Source: a gamma proteobacterium symbiont of Ctena orbiculata | GTDB lineage: Bacteria > Pseudomonadota > Gammaproteobacteria > Chromatiales > Chromatiaceae | Direction: 5' to 3' | Assembly: GCA_003094535.1 (NCBI GenBank) | Contig: NATV01000087.1 | Coordinates: forward strand, 1-38,144 | Length of the DNA: 38,144 bases | Part shown: positions 18,603-26,580 of the stretch, piece after piece | Layout of the letters: each line of letters starts with the position of its first letter | Position numbering within the stretch: the first letter of the stretch is position 1 | Notes under the pieces: model-generated | The model's input: the letters and a program-made list of their open reading frames with translations, nothing else | What the model was told of the DNA's origin: nothing | The model's database searches: none | Translations under genes and position numbers: made by a program

Positions 18603-19367
18603 TCAATGCCAATCCAGCCAGCGGATCGAGGCCGGGTGTCTCACCCGGATGCGCTGTCTGCGGTCCCGATGATAGATCCAACCCCTTATTTCAACAGCCG
18701 CGTGGAGCAGATTATCCGGGTCTTCGACTTCGAATCTCTCCCAGTCATCCCAGGTTATGCGCAATGCCAGGCCGCCCTCCAGGTTCAACCATAGACTGCT
18801 GCGGCTCTTACCGACCCGCGCCACACGCCCGGTGAGAATACGAAAACCTGACTCAGTGCCATGCAACTCCGCTGCGTCGGCGATGGGGTGGCGCCAGACG
18901 CCGCTGAGGCCCCTCCGCGCCTCCCGCTCGGCATCCTGATAGCAGCGAAGGTTTCGCAGATTGGGCGGAACCGCGATCTGGTACCCGGCCCCCTGTCTCA
19001 ACAACTGACGGTTTATACTCTCACCCCGATGATCATAAAGATGGGCCAGGGTGCGTCCATACCTGTCCCGCTTCTCGGCATCGAGGCAAAGCCTGACCCT
19101 GCCGCCGCTCCGACTCACCAGGTTCTCGAGCAGCTGCCTGGCTGCCAGGGCGCCCGGCTCAGCTGCCGCTCCCTGTCCAAGCTCCGGTGTATTCACGCCG
19201 ATCAGCCGGAGCTTCCGTCCGTCCTTGAGCCCCAGGGTATCGCCGTCGTGGACATAGGCGACCTCGAGCAGACCGCTATCGCAGGGCGCGCAGCTCTGGG
19301 CATGGAGATCGAAAAATAGGAGTGAAGCAGACAGCAAAAAGGCCCCGCGAAGCGGAGCCTTTTTCAT
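18603..19367 (-). CDS. Exported staphylococcal-nuclease-like (thermonuclease family) protein
   Basis: SNase-fold nuclease for DNA or RNA, outside the cytoplasm. With the ATG at 19367 the product (254 residues) starts with a clean signal peptide MKKAPLRGAFLLSASLLFFDLHAQS; the frame is open to 19397, but that start would put ten charged residues before it. SNase landmarks are VHDGDTL, RLIGVNTPEL (Arg and Glu of the active site) and DRYGRTLAHL (second Arg). Asn stands in GVNTPE where the staphylococcal enzyme has a calcium-binding Asp. An extra 80-residue C-terminal beta domain follows (FRILTGRVARVGKSRSSLWLNLEG). A terminator-like hairpin lies over its first codons. Confidence 0.88.
   Translation of the reverse strand: MKKAPLRGAFLLSASLLFFDLHAQSCAPCDSGLLEVAYVHDGDTLGLKDGRKLRLIGVNTPELGQGAAAEPGALAARQLLENLVSRSGGRVRLCLDAEKRDRYGRTLAHLYDHRGESINRQLLRQGAGYQIAVPPNLRNLRCYQDAEREARRGLSGVWRHPIADAAELHGTESGFRILTGRVARVGKSRSSLWLNLEGGLALRITWDDWERFEVEDPDNLLHAAVEIRGWIYHRDRRQRIRVRHPASIRWLDWH
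19336..19364 (-). terminator. Rho-independent terminator of rpmE, lying inside the nuclease signal-peptide codons
   Basis: On the minus strand an A-tract, a 13-base-pair stem (AAAAAGGCUCCGC / GCGGGGCCUUUUU, one G-U pair), a 3-base loop and a U-tract follow each other without a break. The plus strand has an A/C mismatch at the same place, so it is better as a minus-strand terminator. It sits about 60 bases after the rpmE stop and begins immediately after the nuclease start codon. Confidence 0.75.
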
Positions 19368-19424
19368 CTGATCGGCAAGCTCTCTCAGTAACGTCATGCT
19401 GCTACACAGCGTGACGCTGAAAGA

Positions 19425-19628
19425 TCAGCGGTTGTATTTCTTGCGGAACTTGTCCACACGACCGGCAGTATCTACGATCTTCTGCTTACCCGTATAGAAA
19501 GGGTGGCAGGATGAGCAGACCTCCACATGGAGCTCCTCCTGTCCCAGCGTTGAACGGGTGAGGATCTCGTTACCGCAACTGCATACGACTTTGATCTCCT
19601 CGTAACGAGGATGAATATCCGGTTTCAT
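19425..19628 (-). CDS. rpmE: 50S ribosomal protein bL31 (zinc-binding form)
   Basis: Large-subunit ribosomal protein of 67 residues. Four cysteines, at 16, 18, 38 and 41 (CSC and CSSC), form the zinc site of the C-plus type, so this is not the zinc-free YkgM paralogue. The [12 protein letters not shown]-terminus and [21 protein letters not shown] segment are characteristic. It has its own strong promoter (19693-19721), a hairpin leader and a terminator (19336-19364), and so looks like a single-gene unit. Confidence 0.97.
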   Translation of the reverse strand: MKPDIHPRYEEIKVVCSCGNEILTRSTLGQEELHVEVCSSCHPFYTGKQKIVDTAGRVDKFRKKYNR

Positions 19629-19663
19629 GATTGACTCTCTTGTGAGCAGGACACCGTTTACAA

Positions 19664-19681
19664 CCTGCCCACCGGGGCAGG
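19664..19681 (-). promoter_or_regulatory. GC-rich hairpin in the rpmE leader
   Basis: CCTGCCC / GGGCAGG form a perfect 7-base stem with a 4-base loop, inside the predicted rpmE 5' leader about 35 bases before the ATG. In E. coli, L31 is reported to repress its own mRNA, so a leader structure could be the target. That link is inference. Confidence 0.4.
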
Positions 19682-19692
19682 GAAAGAGCGGA

Positions 19693-19721
19693 ATAATATG
19701 CCAAGACGGCGGTTAAGGCAA
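19693..19721 (-). promoter_or_regulatory. Strong sigma-70 promoter of rpmE
   Basis: On the minus strand TTGCCT (19721-19716), a 17-base spacer and TATTAT (19698-19693) give a near-consensus promoter. It lies just downstream of the DUF3135 gene and would start transcription near 19686, leaving a leader of about 58 bases. Confidence 0.65.
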
Positions 19722-19727
19722 GCCCGT

Positions 19728-20078
19728 CTATTGGCGGGAGGGCCGGAGGGGAAATTCCAGGACATCCGCCTGTTGCTGGTCCTCCTGCTGTTTGTGCTTG
19801 ATATCGCCCTGTAAATAACCCAATAGCCCCTGGGGCCCGACCATATGCTCCCACATCATGCTGGAGATCTTTACGCAGGCACTGAGCGGAGAGCGGTTTC
19901 TGCGTTCCTGGTCGATACGCCACTGCAGGCGCCGCATCCTCTGCTGCCTCTCCTTGGGAAGGGTGGAGATGAAGTCGTCTATGGCCGCTTGACGCATATC
20001 CTCAAACAGCATCGGATCCCTCTCTGCCAGTTGTAGAAGGTGGTCGAAATCTAGGTTTCGGTTACTGAGTTGCGTCAT
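19728..20078 (-). CDS. DUF3135 family protein
   Basis: Small cytoplasmic protein of unknown function (116 residues). It matches the DUF3135 pattern: LDFDHLLQLAERDPMLFEDMRQAAIDDFI at the N-terminus, then RMRRLQWRIDQERRNRSPLSACVKISSMMWEHM. The remainder is a polar Gln-rich tail (about residues 88-116). No signal or membrane segment. A promoter candidate lies upstream at 20173-20202. The rpmE promoter begins only just after its stop codon. Confidence 0.85.
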   Translation of the reverse strand: MTQLSNRNLDFDHLLQLAERDPMLFEDMRQAAIDDFISTLPKERQQRMRRLQWRIDQERRNRSPLSACVKISSMMWEHMVGPQGLLGYLQGDIKHKQQEDQQQADVLEFPLRPSRQ

Positions 20079-20172
20079 CGGTCTACTCTCGTAGCTCCTT
20101 AACTAGAAAAGTTATCACAGCCTATTGATCATGTCCCCGATGAAAATTCCTAAAATGCGATAATGGAGCGGC

Positions 20173-20202
20173 TCTATAAACAACATATAGCCTTATAATC
20201 AA
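20173..20202 (-). promoter_or_regulatory. Promoter candidate for the DUF3135 gene
   Basis: Minus strand TTGATT (20202-20197), an 18-base spacer and TATAGA (20178-20173), with a predicted leader of about 88 bases. The -35 overlaps one arm of a 9-base inverted repeat, CCTATTGAT (20121-20129) / ATCAATAGG (20198-20206), whose arms bracket the promoter. Confidence 0.42.
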
Positions 20203-20245
20203 TAGGTTATGGCCATTTCCATGTAAACGACAATATTTTGACAAC

Positions 20246-20509
20246 TCAATCCATCAGACTCTCCCCGTCTATGACCCTGTTCGCCGCAATAATCCGGTCC
20301 AGCCTTATCGAGCGAATCGACCCATCCTGCTGTTTTATTACCAGAAACTCAGCACTATCCCGAGTGACGACATCGATCGGTTGCGCCCGTGCCCCGCACT
20401 TCGCCCCCCTCTCGTCTTGCCAGCTCAGGTCCAGCATTGCACCTTTGATCACCGCATACTGGTAGGCCTCATGCTGGGCGCAGGGGATAGGCAGGTAGTT
20501 ATCTTTCAT
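20246..20509 (-). CDS. rof: Rho-binding antiterminator, Rof family
   Basis: Rof (YaeO) binds the Rho primary RNA site and inhibits Rho-dependent termination. The 87-residue product has the family outline: YLPIPCAQHEAYQYAVIKGAMLDLSW (conserved P-I-x-C and helix), a short beta-strand series, and IRSIRLDRIIAA near the C-terminus, with one Sm-like barrel in total. It is divergent from the H-NS-like gene, an interesting pairing because H-NS silencing and Rho termination cooperate in enterics. The family call rests on motif memory. Confidence 0.8.
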   Translation of the reverse strand: MKDNYLPIPCAQHEAYQYAVIKGAMLDLSWQDERGAKCGARAQPIDVVTRDSAEFLVIKQQDGSIRSIRLDRIIAANRVIDGESLMD

Positions 20510-20523
20510 TTCTCTTGCCGTAT

Positions 20524-20553
20524 TTGCTATTGATCATATAGGCGCCTTAAAAT
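20524..20553 (+). promoter_or_regulatory. Promoter candidate for the H-NS-like gene
   Basis: TTGCTA (20524-20529), an 18-base spacer and TAAAAT (20548-20553), about 60 bases before the start codon, inside the 104-base gap between the divergent rof and H-NS-like genes. Confidence 0.4.
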
Positions 20554-20613
20554 CCTAGTGTTAAACCGGCGTCGAGAGACCTGCATCAGGAAAAAACAGA
20601 AGGGCATGGTTGT

Positions 20614-21066
20614 ATGGCGAACATAGAAAAAGAGATCGAGAGCCTTAGAGCAAAGATAGCACGTCTGGAAAACGAGCAGAAAAAGGCCGAAGTGCAAAAG
20701 AAGGCGCTGGGCAACGCCAGCGGACAGATCGATAAGATTCTGAAGGATAACGGTATTACTTTAGATGCCTATGTGCGCCATAACTATAAGAAAATCAGTC
20801 GAATCATGCAGAAGATAGCGGGACAGTCCGCACAGGCCAAGACCAAATCGAGAAAATCGACGAAAAAGAAGGCGGCACGCAGGGGGGGGCGTACAGCAAA
20901 AGCCGTCGCCACAATCAAGATCCCCGCGGGGAGATACGGCAATCTGCCGGACAATCCCGATCAGGTCATCGAAGTCAAGGAGAAAGGTCCAAGGCCAAAG
21001 GTCCTGAAGCGTTACGCGGAAGAGATCGGTCTGGAGGCCTTCATGAGCCAGTGCCGGCTCGACTGA
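20614..21066 (+). CDS. H-NS-like nucleoid-associated protein
   Basis: DNA-binding, probably oligomeric nucleoid protein (150 residues). The N-terminal half is a coiled coil (MANIEKEIESLRAKIARLENEQKKAEVQKKAL), as in H-NS/MvaT oligomerisation domains. The middle is a Lys/Arg-rich linker (KTKSRKSTKKKAARRGGRTAK). The C-terminal 50 residues run NLPDNPDQVIEVKEKGPRPKVLKRYAEEIGLEAF. This has the layout of the H-NS DNA-binding domain (Y-x-[HN]-P-x-N-P ... G-R-x-P-x-W ... ), but KGPRPKVL stands in place of the usual W-x-G-[RK]-G-R-x-P. AAGGG precedes the ATG. Family membership is likely; DNA-sequence preference could differ. Confidence 0.78.
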   Translation: MANIEKEIESLRAKIARLENEQKKAEVQKKALGNASGQIDKILKDNGITLDAYVRHNYKKISRIMQKIAGQSAQAKTKSRKSTKKKAARRGGRTAKAVATIKIPAGRYGNLPDNPDQVIEVKEKGPRPKVLKRYAEEIGLEAFMSQCRLD

Positions 21067-21118
21067 TTGGTCGGGAGCCCAGGCGCCAACCACTCAACTC
21101 CAGTTTCGGCAAGCTGTG

Positions 21119-23863
21119 CTAAGCGGCGTTGAGGGGACCGCGTCCGGCAATGTCCAAAGGCATGGGACGAACGACACCAAAACCCTGCGCATAGTCGACA
21201 CCGATGTCGATCAGCTGTTCCAGGGTTTGATCGTTCTCAACATACTCTGCAATGGTCTGTAGCCCCATCAAGTGCCCGATTTCATTGATCGATTCCACCA
21301 TCGCCCTGTCCACCGGATCATTGACCATATTGGAGACAAAACTACCGTCGATCTTGAGATAATCCACCGGCAGGCGCTTGAGATAGGAGAAGGAGGACAT
21401 GCCGGTGCCGAAGTCATCCAAGGCAAAGCGGAAGCCCCGGCGTTTCAGCAGGCTGATAAAGCGAGCCGCCTGGTCCAAGCGACTGACAACCGCGGTTTCC
21501 GTTATCTCGAAGGAGATCTTATCCGCAGGAAGATTGTATTTACGCAGCTGTTCCAGGATATGTTCGTGCAGACCGCTATCGCCGAGGGATTGGCCGGAGA
21601 GATTGATCGCGCAGAGACCCAGTTCATCCAACCGCTGCGGGTTCTCAGACAACCATCGGAAGGCGTGGCTGATTACCCAGCGATCCAGGCTGACCATAAT
21701 ATTGTAGCGCTCCGCCGCCGGGATGAATGCACCCGGCATGATCTGTTTGCCGCGTTCATCTTTCATGCGCAATAGCACCTCGATGTGCTCATCGCCGATG
21801 GCTGAACTGCGCAGCGACATTATCGGCTGCTGCAACAGAGAGAATCGCTGCTGATCCATGGCACTTTCAATTCGGCCCACCCAGCGCATCTCCCCCTGCT
21901 GGCGCTTGATCTCCTCGTCATAGGGCTGATAGACGTGAATCCTGTTTCTCCCCATATCCTTGGCCACATAGCAGGCCGCATCGGCGGAACTCAGCGCGCT
22001 GTGAGGGCTCTCTGTGTTGGGCCCGATTGCGACGATACCGATGCTGACACCGGTGGAGAAGGACCTGCCTTCCCAGGAGAAACGGAAATCCTTGACCACG
22101 CTGCAGATCTTGTTGGCCAGCTGCTGCGCCCGTTCAAGCTGGCAGCTCTCCAACAACAGACCGAACTCATCGCCGCCGAGGCGGGCCAATACATCATTGC
22201 CGCCGATGGTGCGTTGCAACCGATGGGAAAGCTGCCGCAGCATCATGTCCCCCGCAACATGGCCGCAGGTATCGTTGACCAGTTTGAACTGATCCAGGTC
22301 CATATAGAGCAATACATGCTGCACGCCCTTCTCCTTGGAACTGGCAAAGGCCTGCCGCAACCGTTGATCGAAGGCATGACGGTTGAGCAGATGGGTCAGG
22401 GAGTCATGGGTGGCGAGAAAGCGCATCTCTCGCATCATCGAGCGGGTAGCGGTGACATCCCTGAATACTGTTACCGAACCTTTGAAGCGGCCGTCTTCCA
22501 TGATTGGGTAGGTTGAATATTCGACGGGAAACAGGGTTTCGTTCTTGCGCAGAAATGACTCATCCTTGACCCGAACCGACTCGCCTTGCTGCAAAACCGT
22601 GCTGTTGAAGGATTTACCGGCCTCATCGAACATCCGTATCCTTTTATGTATCTCCAGATTCAACAGTTCATCCTGGTTATAGCCCAGCATCTCCGCTGCC
22701 GCCTTGTTTATGAAGGTGCATGCACCCCGTTCATCGATACCGAAGATGCCTTCGCCCGTCGACTCCAGTATCAGAGACATTTTCTTGTTCACTGCCTCAA
22801 GCTGGCTTGATGATTTTTCAAGGGACTCGTGCGCCACCTGATGCGCCTGATTGCGCTCGTAATTCTCAATTGCAAAGGCGAGATCGTTTACCATCTCATG
22901 CAGCAGATCATGAACCGTGAGGGTGAAGTAGTTGCGATCCTGGGCATAGACAGTAAGGGTCGCAACCACATGTTGGCGATTGACGATGGGAAATACTGCA
23001 GCGGAACGGCTACCGCTTAGCCGCGCCAAACGATGCCAGGCTGTCCTCCCCGGATCGACATCGATCTCGTCTATCACCGATGGGCACTTGCCGTAGACCG
23101 AGATCGCCAGGGGGCTGTCTGCCTGCGGATCGGTTAGATCAAGGTCGAATGTGCAGGCCTTGAGACTCTCCAGGTTGATTCCGGCGCAGGCCATGGGTAG
23201 GACACTGTTGCCCATGTTGTTGACTTCGCCGATCCATGCCGCATTGAAGCCGCCGAATGTCACCGCAATATCGCAGACCCTTTCGAACAGCACCTGTGGT
23301 GATCGATTGCGCAGTATCGTCTTGCTGGTTTGCGACAGCGCGGCATAGAGCCCTTTCTGTTGATTCACCGCCTGTTCACGCTTCGCAATCTCACCGGCCA
23401 TGCGCTTGAATGCCTGAGAGACATGGGTCAATTCATCATGTTCCGGCAGGTTTTCCGCCGCAAGATAGTTGCCTCGCGCAAGCTCGGTCGCGACCTGTTT
23501 CAGACGTGATACCGGGGTCAGCAGCATCTTGTTCAACAGCCATGAGACGAGAAGAAAACTGAGCAAAAAGCCCAGGGTATAGAATATGGCGCGCTCTTTT
23601 ATCAACACCAACATCTTCAACCTGAGCTCGACTTCAGGCTGTGAATTCGATGTCGCGACCGAGAACAGGTCGAGATCGGGTTTATGCGGGAGGGAGGAAG
23701 ATTGGGTTGCCTCACTCGAGCCCCTGGCCGGCTCCACAGCGGCAGCTACCCCTTCACTGAGATCGAGGTATTCAAGATAGATGTCCACAGCGAAGAGGCA
23801 TAGGAACAGTGCTGCCAAAGCTGCAACAAATTTACTCTTCAGCTGCATCTCGCGTATTGGCAC
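21119..23863 (-). CDS. Membrane GGDEF-EAL cyclic-di-GMP receptor with HAMP, GAF and PAS domains
   Basis: Signal-transduction protein of 914 residues that makes and/or breaks cyclic di-GMP. Order: membrane segment 1 (about residues 10-28), a short periplasmic loop, membrane segment 2 (about 92-111), HAMP (112-165), GAF-like domain (about 175-335), PAS (about 355-475), GGDEF (motif 563-567) and EAL. The cyclase motif GGDEF is intact. The inhibitory I-site RxxD is absent (GGND at that place). The EAL motif reads EVL (695-697); the other phosphodiesterase residues NLSGQ, EITETAV and DDFGTG are present, so it is probably active. It converges with the H-NS-like gene. Upstream on the minus strand a TATAAT (23896-23901) lacks a good -35. 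Confidence 0.93.
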   Translation of the reverse strand: MPIREMQLKSKFVAALAALFLCLFAVDIYLEYLDLSEGVAAAVEPARGSSEATQSSSLPHKPDLDLFSVATSNSQPEVELRLKMLVLIKERAIFYTLGFLLSFLLVSWLLNKMLLTPVSRLKQVATELARGNYLAAENLPEHDELTHVSQAFKRMAGEIAKREQAVNQQKGLYAALSQTSKTILRNRSPQVLFERVCDIAVTFGGFNAAWIGEVNNMGNSVLPMACAGINLESLKACTFDLDLTDPQADSPLAISVYGKCPSVIDEIDVDPGRTAWHRLARLSGSRSAAVFPIVNRQHVVATLTVYAQDRNYFTLTVHDLLHEMVNDLAFAIENYERNQAHQVAHESLEKSSSQLEAVNKKMSLILESTGEGIFGIDERGACTFINKAAAEMLGYNQDELLNLEIHKRIRMFDEAGKSFNSTVLQQGESVRVKDESFLRKNETLFPVEYSTYPIMEDGRFKGSVTVFRDVTATRSMMREMRFLATHDSLTHLLNRHAFDQRLRQAFASSKEKGVQHVLLYMDLDQFKLVNDTCGHVAGDMMLRQLSHRLQRTIGGNDVLARLGGDEFGLLLESCQLERAQQLANKICSVVKDFRFSWEGRSFSTGVSIGIVAIGPNTESPHSALSSADAACYVAKDMGRNRIHVYQPYDEEIKRQQGEMRWVGRIESAMDQQRFSLLQQPIMSLRSSAIGDEHIEVLLRMKDERGKQIMPGAFIPAAERYNIMVSLDRWVISHAFRWLSENPQRLDELGLCAINLSGQSLGDSGLHEHILEQLRKYNLPADKISFEITETAVVSRLDQAARFISLLKRRGFRFALDDFGTGMSSFSYLKRLPVDYLKIDGSFVSNMVNDPVDRAMVESINEIGHLMGLQTIAEYVENDQTLEQLIDIGVDYAQGFGVVRPMPLDIAGRGPLNAA

Positions 23864-24119
23864 GAAAGCGCGCCATACCCCCCACAGATCTTTTAATTAT
23901 AGGACTGGAATCTAAAATCCCGCCATCTCCGATTCGGTCAACATCGCCGATCGTTCGGTCATATGGGGGGGCCGGTTCGCTCCCTGCTTAACAGCTCGCG
24001 TATCCAGATTAGACGAGGGGTTGTTACTGCTCCTGATTGATGGCAAAGCTACGGCCATTAAGATAACTTATAAATTAATACCTTACACTTAATATGTAAA
24101 GAACAAATTAAGTCGTGGA

Positions 24120-25316
24120 TCAGGTCTCGAATATTGATAATAGATCATTTAGGAATCTGCATCCTAATAAGGTAGGTTGGAGTCGATCTCCAACGGGGTG
24201 AATCAGCCCCTTTTCAATCGCTACCGAGAGTGGTCCACGGAGGCTGTCGAGCCCAATTCCCGTGGTTGCGGGAAACAGCTCTGCCTCCACGCCTTCGCGC
24301 AGACGCAATGCATTCATCATGAATTCGACGGTTAGATCCTGCGCATTCAATTGGCGTTCCCCCTGGAGGAATGGAAACGCCCCTTGTACGGCCGAGAGAT
24401 AGTCGTTTGGATGACGTCTCTTCCAGCGCCGCCAAATCACACCGTCCCGGGTAGTGATCTTGCCATGGGCTCCGGCACCTATCCCCAGATAGTCACCGAA
24501 ACGCCAATAGTTGAGATTGTGTCTGCAGCGCTCACCAGAGCGGGCGAACGCCGAGACCTCATACTGCCCGAATCCCGCCTTGTCCAACAGCTCGCCGGCC
24601 TGCTGCTGAATCTGCCAGAGGCTATCCTCGTCGGGCAGTTCGGGGGGCGAGTGATGGAAAGGGGTGTTGGGCTCCAAGGTGAGCTGATAATAGGAGATGT
24701 GCCCCGGCTTCAAGCCTATAGCGGCGGCCAGATCCGCAACCGCCATGGCCGGGGTCTGCCGTGGCAGGCCAAACATGATATCGAGGTTGATACGCTCGAA
24801 ACCCGACTGTTTCGCCCTCTCCACGGCATCAACGACCTCATCGGGTCCGTGGATGCGTCCCAGGACCTGAAGCGAGTCGGGATTGAGACTCTGCGCCCCC
24901 AGGGAGAGGCGATTGACGCCTGCCTCCCGATAACCGGGAAGACGCAGCGACTCCATGGCGCCTGGATTTGCCTCCATGGTGATCTCAATCTCATCACTTA
25001 ATGTGATCGTATCAGCTATCCCCGACAACAAACGCCCGATACTCTCTGCCGAGAAGAGGCTTGGTGTTCCACCACCGATGAAGATGCTCCCGATGGACCG
25101 CCCGATCACCAATTCGCGTTCGATCTGCAAGTCCTCCAGCAGGGCATCCACATAGGCCTTCTCATCAAACGCTGTGTTTTGTGGGTGGGAGTTGAAATCA
25201 CAGTACGGACATTTGCGCACACACCAGGGGATGTGGATATAGAGCGAGAGGGGAGGTAACTGCAGCAGGCCGCTTCTCCCTGGTGAACGAGAGTCCCGCA
25301 CCCTGTCAGAGTTCAC
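24120..25316 (-). CDS. hemW: HemW-type radical SAM haem chaperone
   Basis: Radical SAM protein related to coproporphyrinogen oxidase HemN, now regarded as a haem-trafficking chaperone in HemW members. The SAM cluster motif CVRKCPYCDFNSH has the three-cysteine CX3CX2C form; HemN has an extra cysteine (CX3CX2CXC), which is lacking here. GGGTPSLFS and NLDIMFGLPRQT motifs and a C-terminal HemN_C region (EFMMNALRLREGVE) are present. No ATG lies near the start. I chose GTG at 25316; GTG at 25301 or a TTG at 25343 are alternatives, but the TTG lies inside a 12-base-pair hairpin. The domain proper begins LQLPPLSLYIHIPWC. Confidence 0.88.
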   Translation of the reverse strand: MNSDRVRDSRSPGRSGLLQLPPLSLYIHIPWCVRKCPYCDFNSHPQNTAFDEKAYVDALLEDLQIERELVIGRSIGSIFIGGGTPSLFSAESIGRLLSGIADTITLSDEIEITMEANPGAMESLRLPGYREAGVNRLSLGAQSLNPDSLQVLGRIHGPDEVVDAVERAKQSGFERINLDIMFGLPRQTPAMAVADLAAAIGLKPGHISYYQLTLEPNTPFHHSPPELPDEDSLWQIQQQAGELLDKAGFGQYEVSAFARSGERCRHNLNYWRFGDYLGIGAGAHGKITTRDGVIWRRWKRRHPNDYLSAVQGAFPFLQGERQLNAQDLTVEFMMNALRLREGVEAELFPATTGIGLDSLRGPLSVAIEKGLIHPVGDRLQPTLLGCRFLNDLLSIFET

Positions 25317-25327
25317 AGCGTACTGTT

Positions 25328-25360
25328 CCCCGACGGCACACAAGATCGGTGCCGTCGGGG
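25328..25360. terminator. Strong 12-base-pair hairpin between the TRAP protein gene and hemW
   Basis: CCCCGACGGCAC (25328-25339) and GTGCCGTCGGGG (25349-25360) pair perfectly around a 9-base loop. It stands 37 bases after the TRAP protein stop and just before the hemW start. There is no U-tract on either strand, so it may be an mRNA 3'-end stabiliser or attenuator and not a rho-independent terminator. Confidence 0.55.
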
Positions 25361-25396
25361 TAGCGGTAGCAGAAAAACGGATTCACGCTGATTCCG

Positions 25397-26482
25397 CTAT
25401 GCCTTGTCGCGGGCCTGCAAGTAGGCAAAATCGGAGATCGCCCCCCATTCCCGCGAGCCTTTGAGGAAGGCCATGTAGGAGTCGTAGACCTTCTTCGCAA
25501 ACTTGTCCTTGGCGGCCAGCTCCTCGACCACCTCGGTGGAATATTTACGCAGGGTCTCCAAGACGTCTTGGGGATAGACGCGGATATCGACCTTATGCTT
25601 TTCGACCAGGGTCTTGAGCGCCGCGGGATTACGCGCGGTATATTCGGCCAGCATCTCCTGGTTGGCTATCTTGCAGGCGTTGAGAACGATCGCCTGCAGA
25701 TCCTTTGGCAGGGCATCAAAGGCCTTTTGATTGATAATCGCCTCGAGGGTGGTGCCGGGCTCGTGAAAGCCCGGGTAGTAGTAGTACTTGGCCGCCTTGA
25801 ACAGGCCAAACGCCAGATCGTTATAGGGATTGACCCACTCCGTAGCGTCGATCGCCCCCGACTGCAGCGAAGTGAATAGCTCGCCTCCGGGGAGGTTGAC
25901 CGGTGTTCCCCCTGCCCGTTTCAGCACTTCGCCGCCGAGGCCGGGAATACGCATCTTCAGGCCCTTGAGGTCGCCGACACTGTTGATTTCCTTGTTGAAC
26001 CAGCCGCCCATCTGCATCCCGGTATTGCCGCCGGGCGCAGGGATCAGGCCAAAGGGTTTGTAGAGTTCCTGCCACAACTCCTGGCCGCCGCCAAAATAGA
26101 GCCAGCCGTTCATCTCCTGGGCGGTCATGCCGAAGGGCACCGTGGAGAAGAACTGGGCGGTCTCACTCTTGCCTTTCCAGTAGTAGGCGGCACCGTGCCC
26201 GAGTTCGGCGGTACCCCTGGATACCGCATCAAACACCTCAAAGGCCGGCACCAGTTCTTTCGCGCCATACACCTTGACATGCATGCGGCCGCCGCTCATC
26301 TCATTGATCACCTCGGCCAGCTTGTTGGCTCCGGTACCCAGGCCGGGAAAGTTCTTCGGCCAGGTAGTGACCATCTTCCACTTGATCTGATCTTTCGCCT
26401 CGGCAACCCGAAGCCCCGCCATACCGGCGCCCAGAGCCAGCGTGCCACCGCCCGCATGTTTGATAAAATCACGACGTTTCAT
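25397..26482 (-). CDS. Tat-exported TRAP transporter substrate-binding protein (DctP/TakP type)
   Basis: Periplasmic solute-binding protein of the TRAP family, which binds carboxylates or keto acids for a sodium-driven permease. The start at 26482 (AGGAG upstream, 361 residues) gives a twin-arginine leader MKRRDFIKHAGGGTLALGAGMAG, so export is of the folded protein. The DctP fold begins IKWKMVTTWPKNFPG. Ligand-site landmarks are GLKMRIPGLGGEVLKRAGGTPVNLPGGELFTSLQSGAIDATEWVNPYND, with the Arg that binds the carboxylate (KMRIPG) and a YYYYPGFHEPGTTLEAIIN segment as in TakP-like proteins. No DctQ/DctM permease genes are adjacent, so it is an orphan in this window. Confidence 0.92.
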   Translation of the reverse strand: MKRRDFIKHAGGGTLALGAGMAGLRVAEAKDQIKWKMVTTWPKNFPGLGTGANKLAEVINEMSGGRMHVKVYGAKELVPAFEVFDAVSRGTAELGHGAAYYWKGKSETAQFFSTVPFGMTAQEMNGWLYFGGGQELWQELYKPFGLIPAPGGNTGMQMGGWFNKEINSVGDLKGLKMRIPGLGGEVLKRAGGTPVNLPGGELFTSLQSGAIDATEWVNPYNDLAFGLFKAAKYYYYPGFHEPGTTLEAIINQKAFDALPKDLQAIVLNACKIANQEMLAEYTARNPAALKTLVEKHKVDIRVYPQDVLETLRKYSTEVVEELAAKDKFAKKVYDSYMAFLKGSREWGAISDFAYLQARDKA

Positions 26483-26516
26483 GCCTCTCTCCTGTTCCGT
26501 TTGTGTTATTAATTTT

Positions 26517-26550
26517 CCGCGGTCGTCTCGAATGTCCACGGCGACCGCGG
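26517..26550. repeat. 9-base perfect inverted repeat upstream of the TRAP protein gene
   Basis: CCGCGGTCG (26517-26525) and CGACCGCGG (26542-26550) around 16 bases, 35 bases before the TRAP protein start and just after the uvrD stop. There is no T-run on either side, so it may be a repressor site or the 3'-end structure of uvrD. Confidence 0.4.
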
Positions 26551-26580
26551 CACCAGCAGCAATGTCAAATGCTCTTTTCC

